A stretch of DNA of 64,000 bases from Candidatus Gastranaerophilales bacterium (GCA_003150395.1 QAMI01000010.1:1-64000), one strand, 5' to 3'. Shown: positions 24,415 through 33,905, numbered from the stretch's first letter. Numbers and translations are program-made. The notes: generated from the sequence alone by a model not told the origin.

Positions 24415-25365
24415 ATGAATATCGATACATCAAGCTTAACGCAAAATAACGAGATGGCAAATTATCTGGCCTCCTCCCAAACTTTTAGGACGAACACAGG
24501 TAATACTGCTTTTAAATCCCAGTTTAATTCTTTGTCCGAGGCGTCTGAGACAAAAACAACCGAGCCTTCTTCTGAAAAATCAGAAGCGAAAACTGAGAAA
24601 ACCGATCAAACTAAATCAAAAGAAACCTCTTCTAAAGAAGAGGATACAAAAGTTTCTGAAAAAAAAGGTGAAAAGGCTGAAAAAACTGAACAAAAGCAAG
24701 AGAATACAGTAAAAGAGGAAAATAAAGAGCAGCCAGGCCAGCAAAATGCCAACCAACAAAACGGACACCAGCAACATCATGAAAACCAGCTTTTATCAGA
24801 GGAAATCGCACAGATGTTGAAAATTAATGCAGGCTCAAAATTAGGTCAAGTAAATTCTATTCAGAATATGACTTTTACCTCTGAAATAAGCAAAGATGTT
24901 TATACAGAAAAACCTGCATTAGATTACAGTACAATATCAATGAGCGATGATGATGCACAGTTTTTCGCAAATCTTGTGACAAAAACTGATATGTCAATGC
25001 AGAGTATTGCTTCTGAATTTCAAAAGTCACTTGATGTTTCAGATGTTCAAAATGTTCATAAAACAGCTAAAGTTTCAGCTGCCTTGATGGAAGCCTTATC
25101 AGAATCAATGAAAACTAATAAAGCTTTCAGAATAGATTTTGATAAAGATGTTTCTGTTGTTATGAGAGTGGATAAAAACGGAAATCTTAATGCAAACTTT
25201 ATTCCTGGAGACAAAGCTGTGGAGGCTTATTTGAGAAATAATATCTCTTATCTTAAACAGCGCTTTGACGAACAGGATTTGCCGTATAATGAATTAACCT
25301 ACAGCAAACATCGTAACCAAGAGCAGAATGAAAAACGCAACAACAAGGAGAAAGACCATGAATGA
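24415..25365 (+). CDS. Flagellar hook-length control protein, FliK-like
   Basis: The product is 316 residues. Residues about 40-125 form a low-complexity linker rich in Lys, Glu, Thr, Ser and Gln, with a Gln/His patch. The C-terminal part (DVSVVMRVDKNGNLNANFIP, then AVEAYLRNNISYLKQRFDEQ) fits the FliK C-terminal domain that switches export specificity. FliK is itself exported and measures hook length. Its position between fliJ and a hook/rod gene supports the call. Its ribosome binding site GGAGGAAGG lies inside the end of fliJ. The 3' end overlaps the next gene by 8 bp. Confidence 0.75.
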   Translation: MNIDTSSLTQNNEMANYLASSQTFRTNTGNTAFKSQFNSLSEASETKTTEPSSEKSEAKTEKTDQTKSKETSSKEEDTKVSEKKGEKAEKTEQKQENTVKEENKEQPGQQNANQQNGHQQHHENQLLSEEIAQMLKINAGSKLGQVNSIQNMTFTSEISKDVYTEKPALDYSTISMSDDDAQFFANLVTKTDMSMQSIASEFQKSLDVSDVQNVHKTAKVSAALMEALSESMKTNKAFRIDFDKDVSVVMRVDKNGNLNANFIPGDKAVEAYLRNNISYLKQRFDEQDLPYNELTYSKHRNQEQNEKRNNKEKDHE

Positions 25366-26194
25366 TTCCTACACAACCGCGCTAAATACTCAGAAATCAA
25401 CGCAGAACTGGATGGATGTTATTGCGCATAACATGACAAATATTTACACGCCGGGTTTCAGAGAACAGCAGGTAAACTTCAAAACCTTTCTCGGCGGTGC
25501 AATAGCCGATGACTATGATAAAAAAACAGGGCAAGGAAAATCAACTCCCGGTACCTCAAATGATAACTTATTCCTTGAGGGTAAAGGTTTTTTTCTTACA
25601 AAAACAGCAGAAGGCAAAAGTGTTTATACTCGTTTAGGCGAGTTCAAATTTGACGGTGAAGGTGTTTACAGAGCTAAAAATGGTAATACTGTTCAAGGTT
25701 ATATTTTGAATGATAAGGGCGAGATTATGCAGGGGACAAAATCCGTATCTCAGGATTTGTATGAACAGACTGCTTTGAAAGGCGGTTCGCTTGATATTCC
25801 GACGACAAATATCAAAATGTGGATTGATCCTGCTAATGGCAAGTATTTGGGCAAGTATGATGATTATGAAATAAAAGAAGACGGAACAATTTATGGAAAA
25901 GCTGACGGCGGCAAAAGAACAGTTCCGCTTTATCGTGTGACAACCCGTAATTTCCATAATTCAGCAGCTTTGTATGAAATTAAGGAAGGCTATTTTATTG
26001 AAACGGAAGCCTCCGGAAAACCGCTTCTTGGTGTAGGTCAAATACGTTCAGGGCTTTTGGAAATGTCAAATGCTGACTTTAAAGGTAATATTTCGTATTT
26101 CCAGATGGCGAAACTTCAGATGGAAATTTCAAATAAACTTGTTTCTACAAATAAAGAGCTGTTAGAAGAAGCTTTGAGGCTTGTAGGAAGCTAA
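25358..26194 (+). CDS. Flagellar hook/basal-body rod protein (FlgG/FlgF-type)
   Basis: The product is 278 residues from ATG 25358, chosen for the AAGGAG upstream; an in-frame ATG at 25328 lies deep in fliK. The N-terminus NWMDVIAHNMTNIYTPGFRE matches the rod/hook signature (normally DVIANNLANVNTTGFK). The C-terminus IRSGLLEMSNADFKGNIS and KLVSTNKELLEEALRLVGS matches the conserved terminal helix. It is exported by the flagellar type III system. The exact paralogue (FlgE, FlgF or FlgG) cannot be set from length alone. A bidirectional terminator follows. Confidence 0.85.
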   Translation: MNDSYTTALNTQKSTQNWMDVIAHNMTNIYTPGFREQQVNFKTFLGGAIADDYDKKTGQGKSTPGTSNDNLFLEGKGFFLTKTAEGKSVYTRLGEFKFDGEGVYRAKNGNTVQGYILNDKGEIMQGTKSVSQDLYEQTALKGGSLDIPTTNIKMWIDPANGKYLGKYDDYEIKEDGTIYGKADGGKRTVPLYRVTTRNFHNSAALYEIKEGYFIETEASGKPLLGVGQIRSGLLEMSNADFKGNISYFQMAKLQMEISNKLVSTNKELLEEALRLVGS

Positions 26195-26228
26195 TTTTCA
26201 ATATACTATAAATTAAACTCCATTTTAC

Positions 26229-26256
26229 AAAGGAACTTTATTTCTAAGTTCCTTTT
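26229..26256. terminator. Bidirectional terminator after flagellar trio
   Basis: AAAGGAACTT / AAGTTCCTTT has a 7-base loop, with a T run on the plus side. It lies between convergent genes ending at 26194 and 26260. Confidence 0.85.
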
Positions 26257-26259
26257 GCT

Positions 26260-27297
26260 TTATTTATATGTTTTTAACGGAGTTTGCTGGATTTGTTCAA
26301 GGATTTTAATGATTTCTTCTGATAAATCCTCTTTCCCTGAAATATTAATTTTTACAAGATTAGCAAACTCTGATTTTTTAAACTCATGAAGCCCTCTATG
26401 CTTGAAAATCTCTTCTAGCTTTTTAACTGTCGGAAGGTTTTCCTCCAAAATGTTTAAATCCACAAGAGAAATATTTTCAAAAGCATAATTTAAGGTTCTT
26501 TCAAGTAAATTTCGCGTCAGCAAATCCTCAAACTCTCCGCAATTCAATATGTAAACTCTGTCACAAGAACGCAATTTTAAATTAATTAAATCAAGATTTT
26601 CTGAAGCATCCTTATCCAAAAGCACAAATATCGGCAATTTCAGTATCTCTGACAATTGGTAATATGTTTTTACAACCTGATTTTTACCGCCTGCTGAAAT
26701 TATATGAATACCTTTTTTCTCAAAATCTTCTCCATAAATCCGCGCAAATTCAGGCAGCAGTGTTTCTTCAGTTATTCCTTCACAGATAATAACTTTTTCC
26801 AGTGGAAAATGAAGTGACTTTTTTTCACGTAATGAAATTATTTCACTGGATGAGGTTAATTCTTTTAGCCATAGTAGATTTTTAACTTCATTTTCTGATA
26901 AAAGTGTTAAAAACCCTTTGTAATTAATTCTATTTTTAAGTAATTGCTCTGTTTCAGGGCTTATTATGAAAACAGATTTTTCATAATCATAAAGTTTTTG
27001 ATTTATAAGTAAATCCCCGTCAGACTTGATATTAAGAGTTTCCAAAGAGAAATTAATGATTTTTTCTGCCAATTCCTTTAAAATCGAATAATCAAGTTCA
27101 TCAAGTTCTAATTTTTTGAATTTTGGGGCAATCAGATTGTTTGTGAGAATATCTTTAAAAACCCTTAAATACTTGGTTTCTGTATTTTTAAACCTGGTGA
27201 GTCTGTCAATTGAAATTTTAAGCTGCTCTATTGTTAGCGGTTTTATTTTAATCTTTTCCAATATTTCCTCATTGTTACATTTGTTAACTTTTTTCAT
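26260..27297 (-). CDS. OLD-type TOPRIM protein without ATPase domain
   Basis: The product is 345 residues. Around residues 163-180 KVIICEGITEETLLPEFARI contains the TOPRIM Glu and second Glu. VLLDKDASENLDLIN, near 225, supplies the DxD. Spacing and sequence resemble the C-terminal nuclease domain of OLD-family proteins, but no Walker A, ABC signature or Walker B is present. The N-terminal 150 residues are helical and charged and are not recognised. It could be a metal-dependent nuclease or a nuclease-fold regulator. It is a single-gene unit set in the flagellar region, facing away from its right neighbour. Confidence 0.65.
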   Translation of the reverse strand: MKKVNKCNNEEILEKIKIKPLTIEQLKISIDRLTRFKNTETKYLRVFKDILTNNLIAPKFKKLELDELDYSILKELAEKIINFSLETLNIKSDGDLLINQKLYDYEKSVFIISPETEQLLKNRINYKGFLTLLSENEVKNLLWLKELTSSSEIISLREKKSLHFPLEKVIICEGITEETLLPEFARIYGEDFEKKGIHIISAGGKNQVVKTYYQLSEILKLPIFVLLDKDASENLDLINLKLRSCDRVYILNCGEFEDLLTRNLLERTLNYAFENISLVDLNILEENLPTVKKLEEIFKHRGLHEFKKSEFANLVKINISGKEDLSEEIIKILEQIQQTPLKTYK

Positions 27298-27356
27298 TAT
27301 CCACTGGCAATTTTTTTGAGTTATTGTTGTTTATATAAATAAGTGGAGTGAAAATA

Positions 27357-28787
27357 GTGTATTCAGTAGGTGTAAATTCTCGACAATATAATTATAACAC
27401 AACCGAACGTGTTAAGACTTCTGCTGTGAAAAAAACTTCCTCACAGCCGGAAATTGTTACAAGTTCTTATGTCTCAAATCCTATAATTAATACAATTCCG
27501 TTTAATCCTTCCTTTACAGCTTCTGCTCTTCGAACCAGAATGAACAGCCAGGAGGAAAAAAATAAATATAATACAATTCTTTCAGCCCTTGATAAAAACT
27601 CTAAAAAACAGATGAAAGAACTGTTAAAATCAGGAATTCTGCTCAATTCGAATTCTAATGACAAGTCAACCGTGCTCGATAACTTATATAAAATAGCAAC
27701 AAAAGAACGCGCAACCGGACTTCCAAAAGAGATTATTCTTAAAGATACAATAACTACGCTTGCAGATCCGCATGTTATAACGCAGCAGTTTGGTGATATA
27801 CCTAAAGAAATGAAAAGTGAATTAATTGATACATACATGTCTGATCATAAAATGGACAAGGATAAGTTAATTCCGCGAAAGCTTGCACAACTTGATATTG
27901 ATGTTGAACATTCAGGCACATGCGTTGCTTCAAGTATTGAGTTTAATCTTGCCAAGAAAATGCCTGCAGAATTTGCAAGATTTGTTGAAGGCATAACATC
28001 CCCGCGGATGGCAGTTGATAAAACAATTCAGCTTAAAAATCTGACTGATAACACTCTCGATTCAATCTGGCTTTTAAATGCTTTTGAAGTTCCTTATAAA
28101 ATGGATGATTTTAATCAAGCACATTTAACCTTTGCTCCAGACAAGAATGCCTATATCAGAGCAAAAATCCAGGTTGCAAATCGTGATGGGAATGAACGTT
28201 CTGTGGTGGATGCTTTAATGCAGGGAACTTTAATGCAAATTGGTTCTCAACAGACATATGATTCTTTGAGCGACAAACGCAAAGGGAAGTTCAACCAAAA
28301 TGACAAAGGCTTGATTGAATTTGAAAAAACCTTCACAGAGTCAGTCGTCGAAGATAAAAACAAGATTTCAGTAACTTACCAAACCGTAGACGACAATGCA
28401 AGATTAATTGGTTATGAAACAGATTTCGATACAATGAAACGCCAGATTTCAGATGCATTGAAGCTTGGTGAAAACGTTATTATCGGATATACACAAATTA
28501 ATCCTGACAACGAAATTATAAACGGTCATGAAATAACAATAATCGGTGAAAAATATGATAAAAATGGAAAATTAATTTATATTTGTAATGACACTGATGA
28601 TGACATACCTAACGCAGTTGAATACAGCGCTGAATATTTACTTCCTAAAATTCACCATGCAGGCCTGCCGCAGGAGGTTGTGAAAGATGATGTAAAACTT
28701 GTAGAAAACTGGGTTGAAGGTTTTAACAGCTTCAATCAAATGAGAAAAAAAGCTGCTGATAAGCAAGTAGAAAAGAATGCTGCTTAA
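27357..28787 (+). CDS. Unknown protein, possible papain-like fold
   Basis: The product is 476 residues from GTG 27357, chosen because GGAG sits eight bases upstream; an alternative GTG at 27348 overlaps that site. There is no signal peptide. The N-terminal 60 residues are polar and Ser/Thr/Asn-rich. In the middle, VEHSGTCVASSIEFNLAKKM places a Cys at a helix start. Toward the C-terminus, IINGHEITIIGEKYD is followed by LIYICNDTDDD. The order Cys, His, Asn/Asp is that of papain-like peptidases, but the assignment is a pattern guess. The gene lies between flagellar genes. Otherwise it is not recognised. Confidence 0.55.
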   Translation: MYSVGVNSRQYNYNTTERVKTSAVKKTSSQPEIVTSSYVSNPIINTIPFNPSFTASALRTRMNSQEEKNKYNTILSALDKNSKKQMKELLKSGILLNSNSNDKSTVLDNLYKIATKERATGLPKEIILKDTITTLADPHVITQQFGDIPKEMKSELIDTYMSDHKMDKDKLIPRKLAQLDIDVEHSGTCVASSIEFNLAKKMPAEFARFVEGITSPRMAVDKTIQLKNLTDNTLDSIWLLNAFEVPYKMDDFNQAHLTFAPDKNAYIRAKIQVANRDGNERSVVDALMQGTLMQIGSQQTYDSLSDKRKGKFNQNDKGLIEFEKTFTESVVEDKNKISVTYQTVDDNARLIGYETDFDTMKRQISDALKLGENVIIGYTQINPDNEIINGHEITIIGEKYDKNGKLIYICNDTDDDIPNAVEYSAEYLLPKIHHAGLPQEVVKDDVKLVENWVEGFNSFNQMRKKAADKQVEKNAA

Positions 28788-28866
28788 AGCTTTGTAACAA
28801 AAATTTTAAATAAAAGCAATTTTTATTTTGACAGACGTTTAAGGTATTAGAAAACAGGTTAGTGAA

Positions 28867-30432
28867 ATGAATAATTACAACATATATCCCAAAACAAATA
28901 TATTAAATCAGTATTTGTCAAAATCTCAGCAAATGCCTCAATCGGATTCCGACAAAAAGAAACCTGCTCCGCTAAAGACAAGCATTTTTTATGTAAATGA
29001 TGTCCACGGAAAAATGACTAACATGGAGCGTATTAAAACAGTTTCTGATATATTTGACAAAAGCAAAAAAAACGAAAACACCGCAAAATTAAAACTCGCC
29101 TCAGGTGATATTATTCTAGGTGCAAACTTTATCTCAAATATGGTTGCAAATAAATTTTTAAATTGGATCGGCGTCACTGCAAATGCTCTCGGAAACCATG
29201 AGCTTGACGTTGTTCCAAGCAAACTTGCTGAATTAATGAAACAAGCGGATTACAAATTGCTTGCTATTAATGCTTCAGTTGATCCCCAAAGTCCAATGGC
29301 CGGACGCATAGGGAAATCTATTATAGAAGAACATGACGGACAAAAATTCGGAATTATAGGTATTGCTCCTTCAGATATGGCTGAAAGGGTTAAACTTAAT
29401 GATTCAGTTAAAGATATAAAAATTGATGACTTTGAGACTACGTTAAAAAAAGTTCAGGAGGAAGTGAATAATCTTCGCTCTCAAGGCATAAATAAAATAA
29501 TCCTTCTTTCTCATAGCGGCTTAAAGCATGATAAGCGTTTGGCTCAAGAAACCGAAGGTGTAGACATAATTCTTGGCGGTCATTCTCATGATATGGTTAA
29601 AGAAGTAAAAGACGGCGAAAATCTTTTAATGTCAAAATCCGGTGAACCTGTAGTTATTACGCAGGCCGGAAAAGATGGCGAAAATGTAGGGGTTTTAAAT
29701 GTTGAATGGACTGATGATGGCGTTTTGACAAAAGTTCAAAATAATGTGATTAATACAAGAATGTTTAATCGTACGCTTCCCTCAAGAACCGCCGTTGAAG
29801 AAATAATCGGCAAACCGCAAATCCTCGGAAATGTTTCTTATGCAGACAAAGAACCTTCAAACAGGCTTATTGCAAACAATCCTCATGGGGATTTAATTGT
29901 TGATGCTATGCGAAGTGAACTTGGTACGGATATTGCAATTCTTAATGCAGGAAACATTCGCGGACACTTTGACGTAGGTAAAATTGATTCAAGATTGGTT
30001 AACGACGTGACTCCTTTTGAAGATAAAATGATGATTGGCAATTTATCTGAAGTTGATATTGTTAACGCAATCAAGGTGGGTGCTAAATCTCTTACTACAC
30101 ACAATTCAAAACCTGGTATTCTATTAATTTCAGGCATGAACTATACTCTTAATGACAAAGGTGAACTGCTTTCTTTAGAATATGTTGACAAGAATGGTAA
30201 TAAACAGCCGATAGATATAAATAATCCAAATCCTAACCGAAAATTTAGTTGTGCTATGGATGACTTCTTTGCAACAGGCGGTGATAATTACCTTCCTACA
30301 AATGAAAAGCCGGATTTTGTTGTTAAAAAATTCAACTTAGATAAAAACAAACTGGCATGCGATTATATTAAAAAATTTGATAAGCCAATAGAAATTAGAG
30401 ATGATCAGCGTGTTAAAATTGTTAAATCCTAA
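28867..30432 (+). CDS. 5'-nucleotidase family metallophosphoesterase, no signal peptide
   Basis: The product is 521 residues. The metallophosphatase core has FYVNDVHGKMTNMERI (DxH), LASGDIILGANF (GD), NALGNHELD (GNHE) and ILGGHSHD (GHSH). The C-terminal substrate domain has NAGNIRGHFDVG and DDFFATGGDNYL. It resembles UshA-type enzymes that release phosphate from nucleotides. Those are normally periplasmic, but this protein starts with about 40 polar residues (NNYNIYPKTNILNQYLSKSQ) and has no hydrophobic signal. The stop overlaps the convergent sigma-factor stop by 4 bp. Confidence 0.85.
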   Translation: MNNYNIYPKTNILNQYLSKSQQMPQSDSDKKKPAPLKTSIFYVNDVHGKMTNMERIKTVSDIFDKSKKNENTAKLKLASGDIILGANFISNMVANKFLNWIGVTANALGNHELDVVPSKLAELMKQADYKLLAINASVDPQSPMAGRIGKSIIEEHDGQKFGIIGIAPSDMAERVKLNDSVKDIKIDDFETTLKKVQEEVNNLRSQGINKIILLSHSGLKHDKRLAQETEGVDIILGGHSHDMVKEVKDGENLLMSKSGEPVVITQAGKDGENVGVLNVEWTDDGVLTKVQNNVINTRMFNRTLPSRTAVEEIIGKPQILGNVSYADKEPSNRLIANNPHGDLIVDAMRSELGTDIAILNAGNIRGHFDVGKIDSRLVNDVTPFEDKMMIGNLSEVDIVNAIKVGAKSLTTHNSKPGILLISGMNYTLNDKGELLSLEYVDKNGNKQPIDINNPNPNRKFSCAMDDFFATGGDNYLPTNEKPDFVVKKFNLDKNKLACDYIKKFDKPIEIRDDQRVKIVKS

Positions 30433-31091
30433 TAATCGTATTGTTCTCGTGAGTTCAGGTATTCTTTGACAAAGTTAAGCGAGGACTGCACAATACGGGT
30501 TACGCGTGAAGGGGAAAGCCCGATTTGCGTTGCAATGTCTTTTACCTGCATGTTCCTGTAAAATCTGTATTCAACAACAGTTCTTTCTTTTGGCGGAAGC
30601 TTTGAAATCGCAGCGCGAATCATTCTGCCCATTTCAGTAATTTCAGCCTGTTCATCAGGTGTTGCATGATTATCTTTCAAAAAGTCAAAAGGCGAATCAT
30701 TGTCGCTTGCCGCTGCCGCAAGCCCATCGATAGACAAAACGGTTTCGTAAATTGTTTCACGAACTTTTGCCTTTTGCATATCCATTCCTTCAACTTCTTC
30801 TTCCGGATCAACCTCGTCATCTGCTTTATGTTTTAGAGAGTACCATTTGTAACGTATTCTTAATTCATTTCTGATTGCCCATCTTACTGCAGTAGCGACA
30901 TAAGCAGAATTATATCTTTCAAGTTGTTCAGGGGTTTTGTTTTTTATAAGAGCCTGAATTGCAATAATCCCGATTGATAAAAGTTCTTCATACTCAACCA
31001 TATGAGTAGGAATTCTTCTGTGCTCAACCTTTGCCACCTTCTTTACTATATCAATATATTCTTGTAATTTATTTTTTTCTTGCATAATCAT
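30429..31091 (-). CDS. fliA: Sigma-28/FliA-like sigma factor
   Basis: The product is 220 residues. Region 2 has VEYEELLSIGIIAIQALIKN and YVATAVRWAIRNELRIRYKW. Region 4 has LPPKERTVVEYRFYRNMQVK and a helix-turn-helix IATQIGLSPSRVTRIVQSSL. It is short, with reduced region 3, as in flagellar sigma factors. It starts 2 bp after flhB on the same strand, which supports a role in late flagellar gene transcription. A different alternative sigma cannot be fully excluded. Confidence 0.75.
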   Translation of the reverse strand: MIMQEKNKLQEYIDIVKKVAKVEHRRIPTHMVEYEELLSIGIIAIQALIKNKTPEQLERYNSAYVATAVRWAIRNELRIRYKWYSLKHKADDEVDPEEEVEGMDMQKAKVRETIYETVLSIDGLAAAASDNDSPFDFLKDNHATPDEQAEITEMGRMIRAAISKLPPKERTVVEYRFYRNMQVKDIATQIGLSPSRVTRIVQSSLNFVKEYLNSREQYDY

Positions 31092-31093
31092 GA

Positions 31094-32191
31094 TTATTTT
31101 TTATTATTAGGCTCTTTAGTTATTCTACTCTGATTTCTGTTATTTTTCAAGTTGTAAACAAAAAGTAAAATTTCAGCGATTGCTTTGTAAAGTTCCGGCG
31201 GAATTTGATGGTTTAAATCTACCATTTTAAACAGTGCTCTTGCGACCGGTGCGTTTTCAATAACGGGGATATTATGCTCTCGCGCAATATTAATAATCTT
31301 TTTGGCGATAAGCTCTGTGCCTTTTGCAATCAGCATGGGTGAATCCATTTCTTCTGCCTTGTACTTAAGCGCACATGCAATATGTGTCGGATTTGTGACG
31401 ACAAAATCCGCATCCGGTACTGCATCCATCATACCTCTTTGAAGCATTTGCATACGGCGCTGGCGTAGTGCAGCTTTTACATTAGGGTCGCCTTCTGTGT
31501 TTTTATATTCGTCTTTAATTTCTTTGAAAGACATTTTTTGGTCTTTTAAAAACTTCCATTTTGTGACGCCGTAATCCGCAGCTGCAATTACAAGAAAGGC
31601 AATGCAGGCTTTGAAAATAAATTCAGTAATAAGCTTTCCGAATTCAATCATGACCGCGAAATTGTTGTCAATTGCCGCAAGCATAAGAATATTTTCTATA
31701 TGCGCCATATAAACTGTCCAGCCGATATAACCCAAAAGCACAACTTTTACGATATTTTTAAAAAGTTCAAACAGGGTTTTAATGGACATGATGTTTTTGA
31801 AATATTTTGTCGGATTAAGTTTATCGAGTTTAGGCGCCAGTGGTGCTGTTGCAACAAGCGGCCCCACCTGAATGAAATCTGCTAGAATTGCAACCAGCCA
31901 AGCCAAAAACAAAATTGGTCCTATAATTAAAATGGCAGTTTTTACAGTTACACTAAAAACGTATGTTAATCCAATTTTTTCGACATGTGCATTTGGAATC
32001 TGTTCATATAAAAGTGTAAATAATTGTGCAATCTGACCCCATATAAAGGGTGCTAAGCCCACAATTGCGGTGAATAAAATAAGTAAAGAAATCGCAGTTG
32101 AAAAATCTTTTGATTTTACAACCTGCCCCTCTTTGCGTGCTTGTTCAAGCTTTCGAGGCGTCGCATCAAACTGTTTATCTTCATCACCCAT
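31094..32191 (-). CDS. flhB: Flagellar export gate protein FlhB
   Basis: The product is 365 residues. It starts DKQFDATPRKLEQARKEGQV, the typical FlhB N-terminus, followed by four membrane segments. The cytoplasmic domain carries the NPTH self-cleavage site at about residues 266-269 (VVTNPTHIACALKY). FlhB forms part of the type III export gate and switches export from hook to filament substrates, partly through FliK. It is transcribed with the sigma-28-like gene. Confidence 0.95.
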   Translation of the reverse strand: MGDEDKQFDATPRKLEQARKEGQVVKSKDFSTAISLLILFTAIVGLAPFIWGQIAQLFTLLYEQIPNAHVEKIGLTYVFSVTVKTAILIIGPILFLAWLVAILADFIQVGPLVATAPLAPKLDKLNPTKYFKNIMSIKTLFELFKNIVKVVLLGYIGWTVYMAHIENILMLAAIDNNFAVMIEFGKLITEFIFKACIAFLVIAAADYGVTKWKFLKDQKMSFKEIKDEYKNTEGDPNVKAALRQRRMQMLQRGMMDAVPDADFVVTNPTHIACALKYKAEEMDSPMLIAKGTELIAKKIINIAREHNIPVIENAPVARALFKMVDLNHQIPPELYKAIAEILLFVYNLKNNRNQSRITKEPNNKK

Positions 32192-32277
32192 ACTTCTTCC
32201 TTATCTTACTAAATATTATAGCATGGTCAAGATAGTTATAATGGTACTGACACATAATATAGTTAAAATTTAGTAAT

Positions 32278-32362
32278 TTTTAGCGGAGCGAAGGAGCTCT
32301 TGGCGCCGTTCCCTTTTGGATTGATGGGATTCTTCGGCTAAAGCCTCACAATGACAGTTATT
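32278..32362. repeat. Dispersed intergenic element upstream of pilin C
   Basis: This contains GGAGCTCTTGGCGCC and GGGATTCTTCGGCTAAAGCC followed by TCACAATGACAG. The GATTCTTCG...AATGACA core also appears in the hairpin at 44420-44473. It looks like a degenerate interspersed repeat. Confidence 0.4.
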
Positions 32363-32402
32363 TAATAGTTTTTGTGTTAACTTGTATATAATCCCATTAT
32401 AA

Positions 32403-32431
32403 TTGCTTATACATTAAAAATTTGGTATAAT
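32403..32431 (+). promoter_or_regulatory. Promoter of poly-G pilin C
   Basis: The -35 TTGCTT (32403-32408), a 17-bp spacer and the -10 TATAAT (32426-32431) are followed by AGGAGG at 32450-32455 and leader ATG 32466. Confidence 0.7.
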
Positions 32432-32484
32432 ATAAATGAAAAGATCTATAGGAGGATTAAATAATATGAAAAGTCAAGCTATGA

Positions 32485-33201
32485 TTGAGTTTCAGGGGGG
32501 GGGGGGCTGCCGATAAAACTGTCCTCCAAGGGTTTACTCTTGCCGAAGTCCTTATAACTCTGGGTGTTATTGGAATTGTTGCGGCAATGACTTTGCCTGC
32601 ACTGATTACGCGTAATCAGAATAAAGCACTTGAGGCGTCCTTAAAGAAAAATTATTCGGTTATATTGCAGGCTTTTGATATGTATCAGGCGGAACATGGC
32701 GAAAGACTAAGACCGGAAATCCTTGGTAGTGGAAATGACGCTACAGGATTAAAAGCTCAAATTATGCCATATTTTAATACTATTGCGGATTGTGGTTTAT
32801 ATTCAAATAATCATCCTGCTTGTATTCCATATACAGGTACTTCAAATAATCCTTATAAGACATTTAACGGACAGCCTGCTAGCTTAACTCTATTTGATGA
32901 CGGACAATTTGTATTAGCAGACGGAAGTTTAATATTGATAGAAAATATGAGAACAAATCCATATATATATCTTACTGTAGATGTTAACGGTAGAAATAAA
33001 ACACCAAACAAATGGGGTCATGATCTTTTTTCTTTTCAAATCATGAACGATGGGCAAATTTTGCCAGTTGGCGCACCGGGTACCGGTTATTCAAAGAAAA
33101 ATGTGTACTGTTCAATAACTTCAACAGCAGATCGCAATGGAATTGGCTGTACATATTACGCAATTAATGATAAATTTTATTTTAACAATTTGCCGAAGTA
33201 A
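32485..33201 (+). CDS. Poly-G pilin C: type IV pilin-like protein
   Basis: The coordinate uses TTG 32485, the first start in the pilin frame. The start with a consensus ribosome binding site and promoter is ATG 32466 (leader MKSQAMIEFQ), out of frame with the pilin at 12 Gs and in frame at 11. After the tract the pilin frame reads AADKTVLQGFTLAEVLITLG. The rest closely matches the pilin at 928-1626: NQNKALEASLKKNYSVI, VDVNGRNKTPNKWGHDLFSF and the tail YFNNLPK. This pair therefore offers the same protein type with and without a G tract. The deoC gene converges 29 bp downstream. Confidence 0.8.
   Translation: MSFRGGGAADKTVLQGFTLAEVLITLGVIGIVAAMTLPALITRNQNKALEASLKKNYSVILQAFDMYQAEHGERLRPEILGSGNDATGLKAQIMPYFNTIADCGLYSNNHPACIPYTGTSNNPYKTFNGQPASLTLFDDGQFVLADGSLILIENMRTNPYIYLTVDVNGRNKTPNKWGHDLFSFQIMNDGQILPVGAPGTGYSKKNVYCSITSTADRNGIGCTYYAINDKFYFNNLPK
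32495..32506 (+). repeat. Poly-G tract (12 G) in pilin C
   Basis: Twelve Gs follow leader ATG 32466 by 29 bases. The leader frame stops at TGA... more exactly it reads GGGGCR then TAA directly after the tract. Eleven or 14 Gs would give a continuous prepilin. Confidence 0.92.
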
Positions 33202-33230
33202 TATATTAAAATATTTATTTTATTAAACTT

Positions 33231-33881
33231 CTATTCAACGATTTTTACACCGCTGCTGGTGCCAAGTCGTTCGGCGCCGGCAGCAAGCATTTTTATCGAT
33301 GTTTGTTTATCGCGAATTCCGCCTGATGCTTTTACTCGCAAACCATGAGGCGCGACTGTTTCATACATTAATTTCACATCTTCAACTTTTGCTCCAACTC
33401 CGTTTTTCACAAAGCCTGTTGATGTTTTGACAAAATCGGCTTTGGCTTGCACGCAAATTTCACAAGCCTTTTTAATCTCGTCTTTGTCAAGCAAATCTGT
33501 TTCCAAAATTACTTTTAACGGCTTATCTTGGCAAAAAGCTTTAACAGTTTCAATATCTTTTTTTACAAATTCATAGTCCTTGTTTTTGATTGCAGTAACA
33601 TTTATTACCATATCAATTTCGTCAGCCCCGTCTTCTATTGCTTGTTGAGTTTCGTAAGCTTTTACCTGAGTCTTGTTTGCTCCAAGCGGAAATCCTACAA
33701 CTGTAACTATTTTGACATTACTTCCGGCAAGTTGTTCTTTTGCAAGTTTTACATACAAGGGATTTACACAAACTCCAAGAAAGTTATATTTTTTAGCTTC
33801 ATCAAATAGTTTGATGAAATCTTCGTATTTTGCATCTTGTTTTAAAAGAGTATGTTCAATATGTTTGTTCAGGTTTTCCAT
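33231..33881 (-). CDS. deoC: Deoxyribose-phosphate aldolase
   Basis: The product is 216 residues, normal for DeoC. It contains HTLLKQDAKYEDF, VTVVGFPLGANKTQVKAYET, EIDMVINVTAIK, the Schiff-base Lys in DFVKTSTGF, and VKASGGIRD. It cleaves deoxyribose 5-phosphate to glyceraldehyde 3-phosphate and acetaldehyde. It is the last gene of a leftward cluster: phosphohexomutase, metF, deoC. Confidence 0.96.
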   Translation of the reverse strand: MENLNKHIEHTLLKQDAKYEDFIKLFDEAKKYNFLGVCVNPLYVKLAKEQLAGSNVKIVTVVGFPLGANKTQVKAYETQQAIEDGADEIDMVINVTAIKNKDYEFVKKDIETVKAFCQDKPLKVILETDLLDKDEIKKACEICVQAKADFVKTSTGFVKNGVGAKVEDVKLMYETVAPHGLRVKASGGIRDKQTSIKMLAAGAERLGTSSGVKIVE

Positions 33882-33905
33882 AATTTCTCCTTTATCCGTC
33901 CGGCT

